Assembly (NCBI GenBank): GCA_951213105.1 | Contig: OX578137.1 | Span: 74,933,104 to 74,997,103, forward strand | Direction: 5' to 3' | DNA: 64,000 nt | Source of the DNA: Amaurobius ferox | Lineage: Eukaryota > Arthropoda > Arachnida > Araneae > Amaurobiidae | Shown here: piece by piece, positions 29,301 to 43,400 of the stretch | How positions within the stretch are numbered: the stretch's first letter is position 1 | Layout: each line of letters begins with the position of its first letter | The notes under the pieces: model-generated | Told to the model about the DNA's origin: nothing | The model's database searches: none | What the model saw: only the letters and a program-made list of their open reading frames with translations | Program-made: the position numbers and the translations under genes

Positions 29301-32300
29301 TGCTTTGCATATAATGATCATTGCTATAAAATATAAAAACTCTGATAAAATTTTCTATATTGGCAATGTAAAAATTGCTGAAATCAGAAAATTTCATGTG
29401 ATTATGGGAAAAGTTTTGCGTTATTGTGCACTGAACAGTTATTGTATGACTGGAGCCCCATACAGTAAGTACTATGAATTCAGAAACATCCATTTCTATC
29501 TATAGTTAATTTCAAATCATATAATTTCAGGAAAAGAACTTTTGTTTTGAGTATATAAGATGTTTCTGTTAATCTCCTTTATTAAAGTATAGAGTAGATT
29601 ATTTTCTTTTTCATATCAATAATATTTTAATTTGTAAAGAACATTTAATGTTTTTATAATTTATTGCCTTATTAAAATAATTTAAATAATTATTAAACAA
29701 TTAAATATTCCAAAATGAAATTATTTTAAATAAACAAATGTTTATTGGAGTTCAAGTCTGTATATTTTTACTCACTCTGCAGCTCTAGTTAACATGCACA
29801 ATCAAGGGAATTGAAACTTTTATGTGTAAAATGCATATTAATATGTTTTGACCATATTTGATTTAGTTTCATTATTAGATTGATTATGTGGACAACATAA
29901 TGTGTTAATTATTTGTATCAATTATAATAATGCCTTTTATTATATCTTAAAAATAAAACTGCTTCTCAAATATCACACTTTTTATTTAAAATTTACTTAT
30001 TGATTATTAGAATGTAATAGTTTTTTCAATGAAATTTGTTTCATTTCATATTGATTTAATTTTAGTTTTATTTTTATGCAGTTAGAATTTAGATTCATGC
30101 TTGTACTTGAGTAACTTAATTTGCGGATTAGTATTGTACTTATTAGTACTCAACACCAAATTAATTGTCACACTTAATTAGAAACATTAAAAAGCCACTA
30201 TTGCTGTGACAGCAAAAAGAAAGTGTTGAATTCCATAATTTTTTTTAACTTCTGTAGTTACAAATTAAATGTCTGTCATTGCATATAGCTGACACAAATT
30301 TACAGCACATTGGGTTGAAACTACACAAGGCTGCAAGGCTAAGTTCAGAACCCATCAATAAGAAATGTTCCCAATAACTAATAATATTGTAAATATCTCC
30401 TCTTAACAAGTTTAATGGTTATTTATAATTTATTGAATTGCCAAAATACAGTGCTGTTCATTTGAAATTCATGCAAAACTTTAATTATATAAATACCATT
30501 TGCTAAAAATTTCACCATAAAAAAAATAGTTTTTTTTTTTTTTAAATGTTTACTATTGGCAAGTCTTCGGGGTATAGCTATAATTTATTAATTTGGACTC
30601 ATGATTCCACTATATCAGCCAGCATCTGTGGGTTAGTAATGATTCAAAATATCTCTTTGAAAAGAAAAGAAAAATTCAAGGGGGCATTTTAATTTATGTT
30701 TATGCAAAAGCAACAATTTGCTACTGGCAGTATTTTAAATCATGATTGCCAAATTTTTAAGTAGAAAATAAATTACTGCCCAAAATATATTCTTGCTTAT
30801 ACATTAGATTGTAAGATATGCTTAAGTACAAATCATTATCATTAAGTGGTAGAATTTTATCTCTTATTAAGTGGTTCATTTTATCTTTTTTTCAGCTGTC
30901 AAAAAACTCACTAAATTCTTTAAAAATAATGAAGAGTTATTGAAGAGTTCTCTGCCAAGTCCTTCAAAGATGCTTATTTTCCTCCAATTTATGGAAATCA
31001 ACAAAACTTACATTTTAGAGTCAAAGAAATCTGTAGTGTCAGTTTTGAAGACTACTTTTCATTGGTTTACATCAGTTCTATCTTCTACACAGAATTCTTC
31101 ACAATTCAGTTATGCCCATCTCTTTAAGTTTACATTGAACTTACTTCAGGTAAAGTTTAGTTAGAGCACAATGCATCTGTACTATTTTTCTTAAATTTTT
31201 TTCAACTAAATTTTGATGTTATATTACTGATTTTAATTAAGCATTAGTATTGCAATGATATTGTAACTGGATTGACTGCAAGTATAAGGACACCTTTCTC
31301 ATAATAATTATATGGATTAGGTCATACATTCCAAAGAATTTAATGTACAGGTACCTTTTTTAGCTTTCTCATTGAGTATGAAACTAACTTGATCCATTGC
31401 TATTGGAAATTCTGGAAGTTTTAAATTGGATAAGTTCTAAGTTTAAATGAATTTTATTGGTTTTGTTTTATATATAATAAACTAATCCAGTGCAACATGT
31501 TTTGTTATTAGTTACTGGACAACTCTGCCACCTGTTATAATACAGCTCTAATGTCTTGCTGAATCAGTTAACACTTTCAGGACTGTGCATTTTGTACTAT
31601 ATTTCTGCCACAAGACTAGAGTTTGGGGAGTCCTTTCCCTATTTTTCTAACATATACATACTTATTCTTTAAATATCATAATTTCTTTTTATCAGAAAGT
31701 TAGCATTCTGTTTTATAAATATGCAAATAATTTAATAGTATCTGTATTAGAGTTTTTATGACAAAAAAATTAATGTAACAAGTTTTAACATTGAAAAAAA
31801 AAATAAGTTGTGAATAAGAGACCATTACAGAATCAAATTTCATATATTTTCATTCTTTGTATCAAAATAACGAATCATCATCAAGACACAGCAAACATGT
31901 AATGCAAAAAATGGTGTGGCGCTATGCTACACGGGCTGAATTTGCTTGCTAGACATGCTAAGTAAAAAGTTAGTCAGATGCTGCAAAAAACTGGCTCAGG
32001 TACTGCTATATATATATATATATATATATATGGGTGTCCCAAAAACATTGACCTCGGCTTTTATTCCTTAAATATTGATCTTAGACATATATAAGAAATT
32101 ACAAAGTTGCTGAAAAAATGTACAGAATTTTATGAAATCGATAAAAATTTTTAGGGGATTAAATTTAAAGAAATACAAAATTTAGATTTTTATATGCCCC
32201 CCCCCCCCCCCCCCATACAAAAATATTTCCAATAAAATGTGCTCCATACACTAATAAGGTGATGTACAAAATTTCAGCATTTTATCATAAAAAGTCCCAG

Positions 32301-35300
32301 AGATATGTTTAAACAAAGTTGATGAAGAATTAATCAGAAATTAAAATGTAAATGTTTACAGAAAGAGTGCAAATGACTCAAAGCAGCAATGCATCATAGG
32401 CAAATAAGATCTGCCTCTTATCTTTAATGGATCTTTGGCATGGATGGAAAACATTTTGAACAAGCTTTGTAATCTTTGTGTAAAGTTATTATTTCTACAC
32501 AGTGTAGATACTTTTGTACCAATAAATAGCAAAATTATAATTTATTTATGTAATCGTTTTCTTTTACAATTTGTGTATGACCACTGAAACACGATCTGCC
32601 GATATAATTTTTCCCCTCTGAGAACCCATGTCGATGCATCGAAAAGTGGTTTAGTCAGCATGTTTGTCTTTTCATGTCTTTCAGGTCTAATACAGATATA
32701 GTCTGAATCAAACTTGCCATATAGTTTAAAAAAACATTTGTGTGTCATGTAAATATCAGCAATCCCATATATGCCCATGTCATAAAATTCACTGTTGTCA
32801 TCATTTATAAAAACCCCATAATCATTAATGCCATCAATTACTAAAGCAACATTTCTTGAACGATTTTGAGACCATTTCCAGCAGGTATCTCATCCCTGTC
32901 TCAAGCATCCTTGACCCACCACGCAATCAAAGCAATATCTGACTTCCACCTGTTATTTGAGCCAATGTTTTCATTAACCCTGAATAGCACAGCCGTTAAC
33001 CCCCAGCACAGTTGTTATTAGATCTCTTTTCAAAAGACAAAACAAAAACACTTTCAACTTAAAATCCTGTATTATAGTTTTAAGCAATCCGTGTTATGGA
33101 GTGTATAGCTCTGAAAAGAACCATTTTTTGTTGAAGACGATCAACCGTAATCAAAGAAGTGAGAGATAAACGTTGAACAAAAATGAGCGTGTAGTATGTA
33201 ATAGTTGTAGGTATATTTTTTGATGATGTGATACAATGATAGTCGGGAGCATTGGGAGGGCAGTGAGTTTTGAAATGCAGGGAAATTTGGAGTGCTCAAT
33301 TGCGTAATTACTACCGCATCATTTTAGGGTGGATTACCTCACGAGAAAAAGAACTTTTAGACTTACGATTTTTTTTTTAAACTCCGCATATAAGTCGACC
33401 ATCTCCCCCTCCACACACACACTGTGAAGCTTATTTTTTGTCACAAATTTCTCGACTTATACACGAGTATATACGGAAAGTTATTTTCTTGGTTAAAAGC
33501 TAACGAAGTAAATGGGCCTCGAATGTAAATCATTTTTGCTGTGAAAGAGTAAATTGAACTCTCTTAAAACCCACAGTTGTTTTCCCTAAGGTTAATTCAA
33601 AATTGTACTTTGCACAACTGAATTTTTTATTCTTTTGTAATTTTCCTTCTTATATTTTCCATATATTTTTTCAGAATATTCCTGATATAGAGTTGAAAAG
33701 CATTGTTGAGGTGAAACAGGAGCAACAAATTAACAATGATGGAGATTTAAAACATGTTGAGGTTTTTCTTCAAACAATTTTAAAAGTGGCCATGAAGTAA
33801 GTGTTAATCAAGTGTATTCTTGTCTGTTCTTATGCTTTGAACTAGAATGATTTAATTAACAGAAACCTATTATGAATATCAACCTATTTACAATATTTTA
33901 TACGCTGTGGTACTCAGAAGAAGGGGAAGGGGATACGTGAAGTGAAAGAGTTCAAATATGCAACAAAAGTTGTTAACTAGGTTTTACAAATAAAAATAAT
34001 TCTCATGAAAAAATTATCTACAATCGAAAAGCATACTTTTCAAGAATGTGTTACTTCAAACATTTTACTGGTTGTAGAAAAAAAGTTAATGATTTTATTC
34101 ATATTAATCATTGTTATTTAAGTTTTCACTTAAATAACAATAAATACTGGGTTGCATAGTATTTATTATACAAAATTTGATAATGAAGTTTTCAATATAG
34201 TCCTAAGAATTTAATAAAAATGCACAAAATTTAACAGTTATATCTAGATAACTTTTCTCTTTGAATTTCAGAATTATACAGGATCAATGCATATCTGTTA
34301 TGTTCTGTGTTACTAATTTCAGAATATATTTATTAAGCAATGAATATTCCATTCATATCACTTATATTTCAGACTCCAGAGCTATATATTTTTGTGTTAA
34401 AAAATTCAGCAATTCTTATACAACTCATCTTACAATCGCTTATTTTGTTTACATTTTGCATACGTTAAAATTAGACTTCGTTGTAGATATAATCAACGTT
34501 TAGTGATCATTTAAAATAAAAAATATTGCAATTGCATAAGCACAAAGTTTAGAAACACAAATAATATACAGAAATAAAGCGGTTTTAGAATAGATGTAAC
34601 ACTAAATATAAATACAAGAAAGATCAATCATGCATAAAGTATTAATTATAAAACACTATGCAACTGTAATTTTATTTAAACATCTCTAAAATACGATACA
34701 TTCAGCGGCGATATTATTTTAGTTATCACAGAACTACAATAATTTGTTTTACTTGGAAAATTAAGACTATGGAGGTAAAAGTATGTTCTAACTCCATTCT
34801 TAAAACTTCGTTCAAACTTTATTCAAATGATGTCATCAAAATATAAATCATCTGGCTCTGTATGTAAAAGCAGTGAGTATTTCATTCATACACTTTTATT
34901 CCAGATGCCAGAGTTAAATAATTTTGCTTGAAAAAAATTAAACAATTCTTATACTACTCATCTTACAATTGCTTGTTTGCATTTTACATTCATTAAAGTT
35001 AGGCTTTGTTGTAGAAATAATCAAAGTTTGATTATCATTTAAACTCAAAAATATTGTAATTGCATTGGCAGAGAATATTGATGCACAGATAAATTGCAAA
35101 AATAAAGCGGTTTTAGGATGGATGCAAGATTAAATATAAATTATAAAGAACTTTAAAAATCATTATTTTGACACAAGATGGATGCCATATTTCATTTTGA
35201 AGTGGATTACGTGACCTCTTCATATTATATGAGTGTCATTATTGTTTGAATTTTTATTTAAAAAACTACCAAATATATTTTGTTAAAAATTTTTTTTTAT

Positions 35301-38300
35301 AAATTTTATGAGATAATTTGAATATTTCCTAAAATTTTTGAAGCAATTTGTGAATTTTAACTTCTCTTTAAAAGGATTGAAAAATTAGGTCCCATAGGTT
35401 TCAATGTATTTCATTTTTTCAACCCGGGTTCAATCCAAAACTAATTGGGTGATATTATTCCTTTACATTCCCATATGTCCCACAGACCATCTCAACAACA
35501 TACTGAAATTTCATTTTGATAAAGTCATTTTTATGGCAGTTTTCGTGTGAACTGACATAGAGACAGAATGAACAAAGTCATAAACACTTTTCAACTATGT
35601 TGTAAAGTGTTAAAAAATCTGATGTTGGTTGCACATGATATAATGCAATGATTTCTTTTCCTGACAAAGAATCATGAAAAGGTCAAAGGCACAATGTTTC
35701 AGCATTAAATTTTACAATAAAATTTTGTGTTTTTTTTTTTTTTTTTGTTACAACTTGTAAAACTATTTCGAAATGCCAAATTGACTTATATTTTGCACAA
35801 ATCTAAATATGAATTAGGCCGTACCACAATGTTATTAGCTAACTAACATCACATAAATAGAAATTTGAGCATTTCTGATGACTTGGTTGGTCTAAGTAAA
35901 ATAACTTATCTCATTTGCAAAAGCCACATCAAAATGCAATTGATATTTAATTAATATCCCATGAAATTTATAACTATTATTGAATTATTTGGTGCTGAAA
36001 TGCAAAACTATTACAAAAAGTGTCCTCATAAATAAAATCAGCTAGATCCACTAGAATGGTGATAGTAAATTCATTGCATGATATTGCATATGGAAAGTTA
36101 CATATTTAATGATACTTACTACTGTTTTAATTTTATGTAACATTTTTGATAAATTTATTTTAAAAAATGCTTTATCTCAAGAACAGTTCATGCTATTCAT
36201 TTTCTAATTATAAATTAAGTATAAAGTGGTTATTTAATCAACATTATTGTATGTAATGATTTTATGATTTTAAAAAAAAAATCATTTGAAAATCTGATGA
36301 TGGTCTGAATGTTTGATCGCTTTTAAAATCAGTAGGGTTAAAATGCTCACATTTTGTAATAATTGTACCAAACTGTGTTCAAAATATTTCATTCATTCTT
36401 CAGATGTTGCATTCACAATCTCATATACACACAGACATCACCTCAAAAATGTTTGATTTGTATTCAGGTATGCTTAAATTTGCTAAATTCAAATTTTTTA
36501 TATTGTCACAATACTTTATGCATTATACTATGTAAGAAAAGTAATTATTTCATAAAAAATGTTCCTATCTATAAAAAAAATTTGTATAGCTATATGATTT
36601 GATTAATGTTTTAATCCTTTATAATCCATTTCTTATAAACATCTCAAATCAAATTGAAAAAATCAGGATTCTGTTATAGAAAATAACCAAGCCCTAAAGA
36701 AATCAACTTGATCTAAAAGTATACATTTTTAAAGTGTACATCTGTGTGTATGATCTAAAAATGTAAATGTTTAGAAATTTTTCAGATCTAAAAATGTAAA
36801 AGAAGATACATATATGGATAGCATAAATGTCTCACAAAAAATATATGAATGTTGAAAGATTGGAAAATGCTATATAACAGATATATTATATGATAGCCAT
36901 TAACTACATGACTAACAACTTTTCGATTTGGTTAGTAAATTTTGTTCTAGCCAGTGTGACTAGACCAAAATGTTGATGGCCAATGAGTCAGTGTAGCTAG
37001 TCCAATGGTTTCATTGATTCATGTGATATGACTGTTAAATCTTAGTTGTTAGCTAATGAAGTTGAAATTTTTGACAAAATAAAACTAAGGGAACATGCAT
37101 CAATTAAATAATGATACTTTGATTATAGTATATTAAGTTGCATTTATGAAATACAATTAAACCTGTTTTTACTGAAATTAATGCAAAAAACTTCCATTGT
37201 ATATTGAAAATAATCTCAACACCTTTTGATACCTATTTTAGTATGTTTTTTATATTATGTGCTATATAGTACAGTGGTCTTAACTGGCATCCATTTTACT
37301 AGCTCTCCACGTAAATTGGCTTCAAATTGATCTATAATAGTTAAAATCACCCTTTCCAATGGAATTTTTATCGTGTGATCTACAGAAATAAATATTGAAT
37401 ACCCAGACTGCCTGACTCACTGTAGGGTACAAGTAACAGTTTGAGTGGCTGGGCATAAATAGATGTAGAAGAGTGGTTTAAATTTGACAATAACTTGGAC
37501 CTTGAATTACAGTCTGACAAAGACTGCTGTAATCGAGACTATCACTGATGCACCTCATAACGATGCTGAAGATTTGGATGATGCAGATTTGCCAAGAGAT
37601 TTACAAATTTTGCATACTAATGGAATAAATGCTTTAGAAGTAGTTATTCATTATATTAAACAGCAATCAACCTCCACTTCTACAAATATAATATGAATAA
37701 AGAAATGACAGGACTTTGAAGAAAAAAAAATTGCTAATCAATTTTGAAAAAAAAAAAAATTGCATTCTTTAAATAATGTAATTATAACATTTCATTATAT
37801 TTCATAAATACATAACATTTCATTATATTCTACAAATGTATTTTTTATATTTAACTTTCATGTTAGTGTGCTAAATATAAATTTTTAATGCTAATTTATT
37901 TGCCTAGTAATTTGCTTAAATACTTTTATAATGCACAATTTTTATTATCGAGTATCTAACAGAGGTAGAAATGTAATGGATTTAACATTTTTCTTAATCA
38001 CCTCAACCAGATTTTCTTTTAGCCTTCTTATCCTCAGTCCCAATTAAGCCAGTTAAGAGGGGTTATACTGTACTGTTGGTTACAATGAGAGTATCATGCT
38101 TTGTTTTGGGATGACATTTCCCATTATGTTATCATACAATTAGCTTTGCCTTGTAGTATCTTATGCAGGTCCTATACCTTTCTTAAATTTGAAGTTTATG
38201 GTGCAATAAGGCTGGTTTTACCACTCATAAGAGAGAAAAAATTGTGAGACATATATATTTTTATGAAGCTGTTTAATTTATAGATGTAGTATAGCAAATT

Positions 38301-40438
38301 CTGTGGTAGTGTTAGTTGTATTGGGGTTGTGGTTCCAGATTTAGTACGAATTCATACTTGACACATAGCTAATTGTTCACTTAAACTACTTAAAGATGGT
38401 GACATTTAATATATTTCTGTGAATTTGCTAAAATATCTGCTTTTTCAAATGAGAGGGTTTTATTTCAAGGAAATTTGTGTAAAATCTGCATCACTCGCTC
38501 AGAGTTACCACTGTATAAGAAAAACCTGGAATTGTTAGGAAATTAAGAAATTTGCTCCAAAGGTCAAAAGTTCTAAGAGAATTTTTGTAATCCAAAGCTT
38601 GTAAATATCAGGAAATTTTACTTTCATTAACTCCTCTTATTAAATTCTGGAATTGAATATTGTATTGTCAGATATAATGTATGTATTTTTTTCCCTCTCT
38701 CTAGATAATAAGCATATACTGAGGAGTTATGGTATTTATAGCTAGACAATTTCAAAATTCAATCATAAAACCCATTTGGGTGACAACCTTGCAAATGTAT
38801 ATGCTTATCCAAATATTTTTACACTAAGCTATTTATAAATTGTGCAATATGTCTTAAAGTTTCTTATTTTATGTATGTGATAATATCTTTTTAATTCTAG
38901 ATCTAAAGAAATTGGACATGAATTGATTGAAATTTTGGCTGCCTTGTGTCAAAAATCTGAAGATTTGCCAACCAAATTAGTTTTCAATCTAATCACTGGG
39001 CATTCGAATTTTTTTAACATAATGTTATCAAATATGAACGAAGAGTCAAAGTTAAAAGGTAGTGGTTTTCATAGAAGAATTTACTTGCATTCAACTCAGT
39101 TGTGTTATTTTAACTACATGATTTTAAGGTTATGCATTTTGTATTTTAGTTTAGATGCATTTAAATGTATTTTATTTAGAAATTGGCTACTAAGCTGCAA
39201 CTAGCATTGTAAAACTGTTATTTTTCAAGTAAAAGGGTTTTAAGCTTGCTGTATTTGCCACCGTTTTTAATGAAACCATTTAGATAATTTTCAGTTAGAT
39301 TCATTCAAATTTATAATCCATTTATAATTATGCTAGTCCTGGTGTGTGTTGTCCAATAGAATTAAATTGGAAACTTTAGATGCAAATAATTTATTTTTGC
39401 AGTCAATTGAGGTTCACTATAAACAGCAATGAATATAGTTCTTTTATTTATATTAATTAACAAATGTATGTTGCCCTTTTATTTTTAGATGAAATGTAGA
39501 ATTTCATATGCATTCCATGTAATTTAGAAATTGCCATTATATTCAGCCACTAAATATTCTATTCTAGACGTCTTCTGCAGTTTACTATTCTTATTTTAGC
39601 TTTTCCCCATAAATTTAGTTAGTACATATAATTATATTATCAAATGATGTATCACTATTTTTATCTCATAGAGAAGTTGAGCATTTAACTTAAGATGTAA
39701 AATATAAATTAATTTTTCAGCTTTATTTTATTCTTTTAATAAAGGTATTAATGTGTAATAGGATTTTCATTTCTGCATTTTTTTTATATATCACTAAATA
39801 TGATTTCTTTTCAGAAAGTATAATAGACCTTTTAATAACACTAGTGAGTACGGATAAGAGTGTTTGCAGAGACAATCATTTAGGATTATTTCTTTCTGCA
39901 TATTCTGCCACCCTGAAATCCATTGGTATGTATTGCTTTAATTTGTGTGCTTCTTGAATGTTGTGCAAATGCAGCTAAAACTTTATTAGTATTATTCAAC
40001 AAACTTCATTAAAGTGATTTTAATGTTATGAATTATATGATTCCAAAACACTTATATAATTTTAACTTAATAACCAGACTGATGCAAAATTAGCAATTAA
40101 AGTCAAAGCAGAAAATTAATATACTCACTCCTAATACACAAAGTTAAATTATTCTCAATAAATTTTTTGTTTATAAAAATTTCAGCAAGTTGATGTTTAT
40201 TAAAAGAATCAACATGAATTAAAAATTATTCAACAAATGCTAACTTGATATAATTTAAAAAGTATTTATTTCATGTTATTTTGTGCAATAAAATGCACAT
40301 ATAAAATGCATTTATTTTTAATAACTATAAAAAGAAGCAAGCAAGTCTGCAGAGAAAGTTTTTTACTGCCCAATCCAATTTTTAATTTAACTTAAAACCA
40401 AGCCAGCTTTTTTAACTGAACTATTTTGCACTCCAAAG

Positions 40439-40492
<54 letters not shown>

Positions 40493-43400
40493 AAAGTTTG
40501 AAAATCCAGTGAAAGAATAGAGAGAAGTTTCAACTAAAAAAAAAACCAACATTAAAAAATACCTTACAAATAAAAGTATCATTCAGAGAATCGTCAATCA
40601 AGTAGAAAATAAAATGCAAACGTCTAGTCATCAAGCTGAAGACAAACAAAAAGCATCAATGGAAAGGAATCGATAAAATAAAATAAAATCCAAGCATGAA
40701 AACTTTACACGTGGACAAGCCCTAGGCCTAATAATGAATTGTTCATTTCGATAAAACTCTTTATCAAGTCCAAGTACTTTAAAAAAATAAACACAAAATG
40801 CATGTTTCTGATATCAGTGATAGATTATATCTATAAACAGTGAAAACTTAGACAACATGCATAAAGATTGAAAAATAATAGGAAATATATATATATACAT
40901 ACACACACCCACACACAAGGTAGAATCAAAAAGTTTGGAGACTGTGCTGATATCTCCAACCCTGATTGGAGGAGAGGGGAACTGTTTTTCCATGGTGTAG
41001 AGGCACATGTGACGTGAGATGTGAAAAGGAAGAAGCAGGTCTGCAGTGCAGGGTTTTTCCAGACAATGTGTGTCAGTGAACTGTTGTCGTTTGCTTTCAT
41101 CGAAAATGGAAATGGCGTGTGAAGAACAATGTGCGACTATCAAATTCTACCAGTGTTTGGGGAAATTGACAACAGAAACATTGCACATGCTGCAGCAGGT
41201 GTATGGTGAGAGAGCAATGTGTCGTATGAAGGTGTTTTCATGGCACTCCCGATTCACGGATGGCCGTGCATTCATTAAAGACAATCCATGGACTGGGCAG
41301 TCGTCAACATTCGAAAGTTGGCAGAAATTGTGATGTCAACTGATGTCAAACCATCAATGTCATTGCTGAAAAGGCAGGAATTTCGTATGGGAGCTGCCAA
41401 GCTATCCTGATGGACAAACTGAACATGCATCGTGTGTGTCAACACATTGTACCAAAAATGCTAACTGAAGATTAGTGTGATGAGTGCATGCTGATCTATG
41501 GAGAACTGATTGATGTTGCTGACAAAGATCAGACATTCCTTTCAAAAATTATCACTGGTAATGAGACATGGTACTTCTTGTATGACCCACAAACGAAACA
41601 GCGGTCTTCACAGTCAAAGTCACCATCATTGCTGAAGTCAAAAAAGTTCTGTTTGGACCATAAGGGGAAGGTAATGCTGGAGGTGTTTTTTGACCAGAAG
41701 GACTTGGTACATTGTGAGTTCATACTGGAATGGGCAACAGTGAACAAGGAGAGGTACACACAGATCCTGGCTCGTTTCCATGATGCTATCTGCTGGAAAT
41801 GCCCAGAACTTTGGAAAAGCAAGGATTGGCTGCTGCAACATGACAATGCCTCCACTCATAGGTCTTTCATGGTGCAGTCTGCACTGGCCAAACATGAAAT
41901 GTCAACCCTTCCACACCCTCCCTACTCACCCGATCTCGCCGCATGCGATTTTTACCTGTTCCCCATCTCAAAAACAAACTCAAAGGAAGACGTTTCAAGA
42001 GTGCATATGAGGTTGAAGAAGCTGCGACTATCACACTGAAGGCCATCTCATCCAAAGACTTCCAAGAATGTTTTCAGCAGCTGTACTTTGTGCTGGCTGA
42101 AGTGCATAGCTGCAGAGAGGGAGTACTTTGAAGGTGGTTGTGTGTAACACATGATATCAATAAATCATATCCGTCAAGTAAACTAGTCCCCAAATTTTTT
42201 TATCCTACCTTGTATATATATGTGCACAGTACTTAATCATTGTTTAATTTAATACTTGTTTGTTTATGCATGTCTTTATGTCGTTGTATGTATTGTAGAT
42301 TTCTTAACTTATTTAAATATTTTGTTGCCATATTTTTCTGTGCAGTAATTACTGTTATGTTTAAACATGTATATATATTTAAAAATCATTTTAGATCAGA
42401 AGTTGCTTTACCTAATAAAATTATATTCAGAAAGTGATGTTGATATGGAAAAATTCAGGTAATAATTGTTTCATCTTTTTATTTTACCAGTACTTTCTTG
42501 TATTATTAAAATACATTAATATCGCATTCAACTCTTACTTATAAAGTAGAATTTTTCAAACTGCTTAGATCAGAAAACTTGTAATGAAAATGCAAGTTAT
42601 ATTTATCACTGGCGAATCCTGGCCTAAAATCATGTCATGAAGAACTGCATCTTACATCCCACCCCCACATTATCAATTACACCAAAATATTCAGGGAATT
42701 TAATATTGATAATAACATAGTTAACAATGGCACCCCTATTGTCGAAAACCCAGACCGTCCGATTCATCCTGGGACATGAGCAGCAATTTGGACAGCCGGG
42801 GTACCACTATTGTGTTATACATTATAACTAAGGCAGGATTATTGCTCTCATCAATTTAATATATGTTCATGCAAATTTGTGTCATTGAATTTTGTTGCTT
42901 AGATAATTTTATTCAAGTTTGCTTCCTCTTAAAGAATTTCATTTAAGTTAACTGAAGAGAAATGTAGTTTACTGATAATGCTCTCAAGTGAATGTATAGC
43001 AAGCTTTAGGTCTATTAAAAACTTTTATTTAATTGCAAGTTTTCTCTGCAATAACATGAAGTATATGTAGTAAACAGTAGTCACTCACAAATTTTTCTTG
43101 GCCATGGGCCATTAGTCAGCATGACCATTTCTTAGAGGTTTTGACTACTGTATTCTGTATAGGAACATTTTATTCAAGTATAAGTGATCATTATTTGGAA
43201 GGTATTATTCAAAGGTGACTGATATATGTTTTACTGTATTAATATAAAGGAAATATGTTATACTAAATTTATAAATTGCTATCAAAACACAAAACATATA
43301 TGTTTTGTGTTGGAAATATGATGTATCATATTTCCATTAAAATATCAGTTTGAGTTTTGTGGAAATTTTGTGCTATTATAAATTGTATTTACTCAATCCT

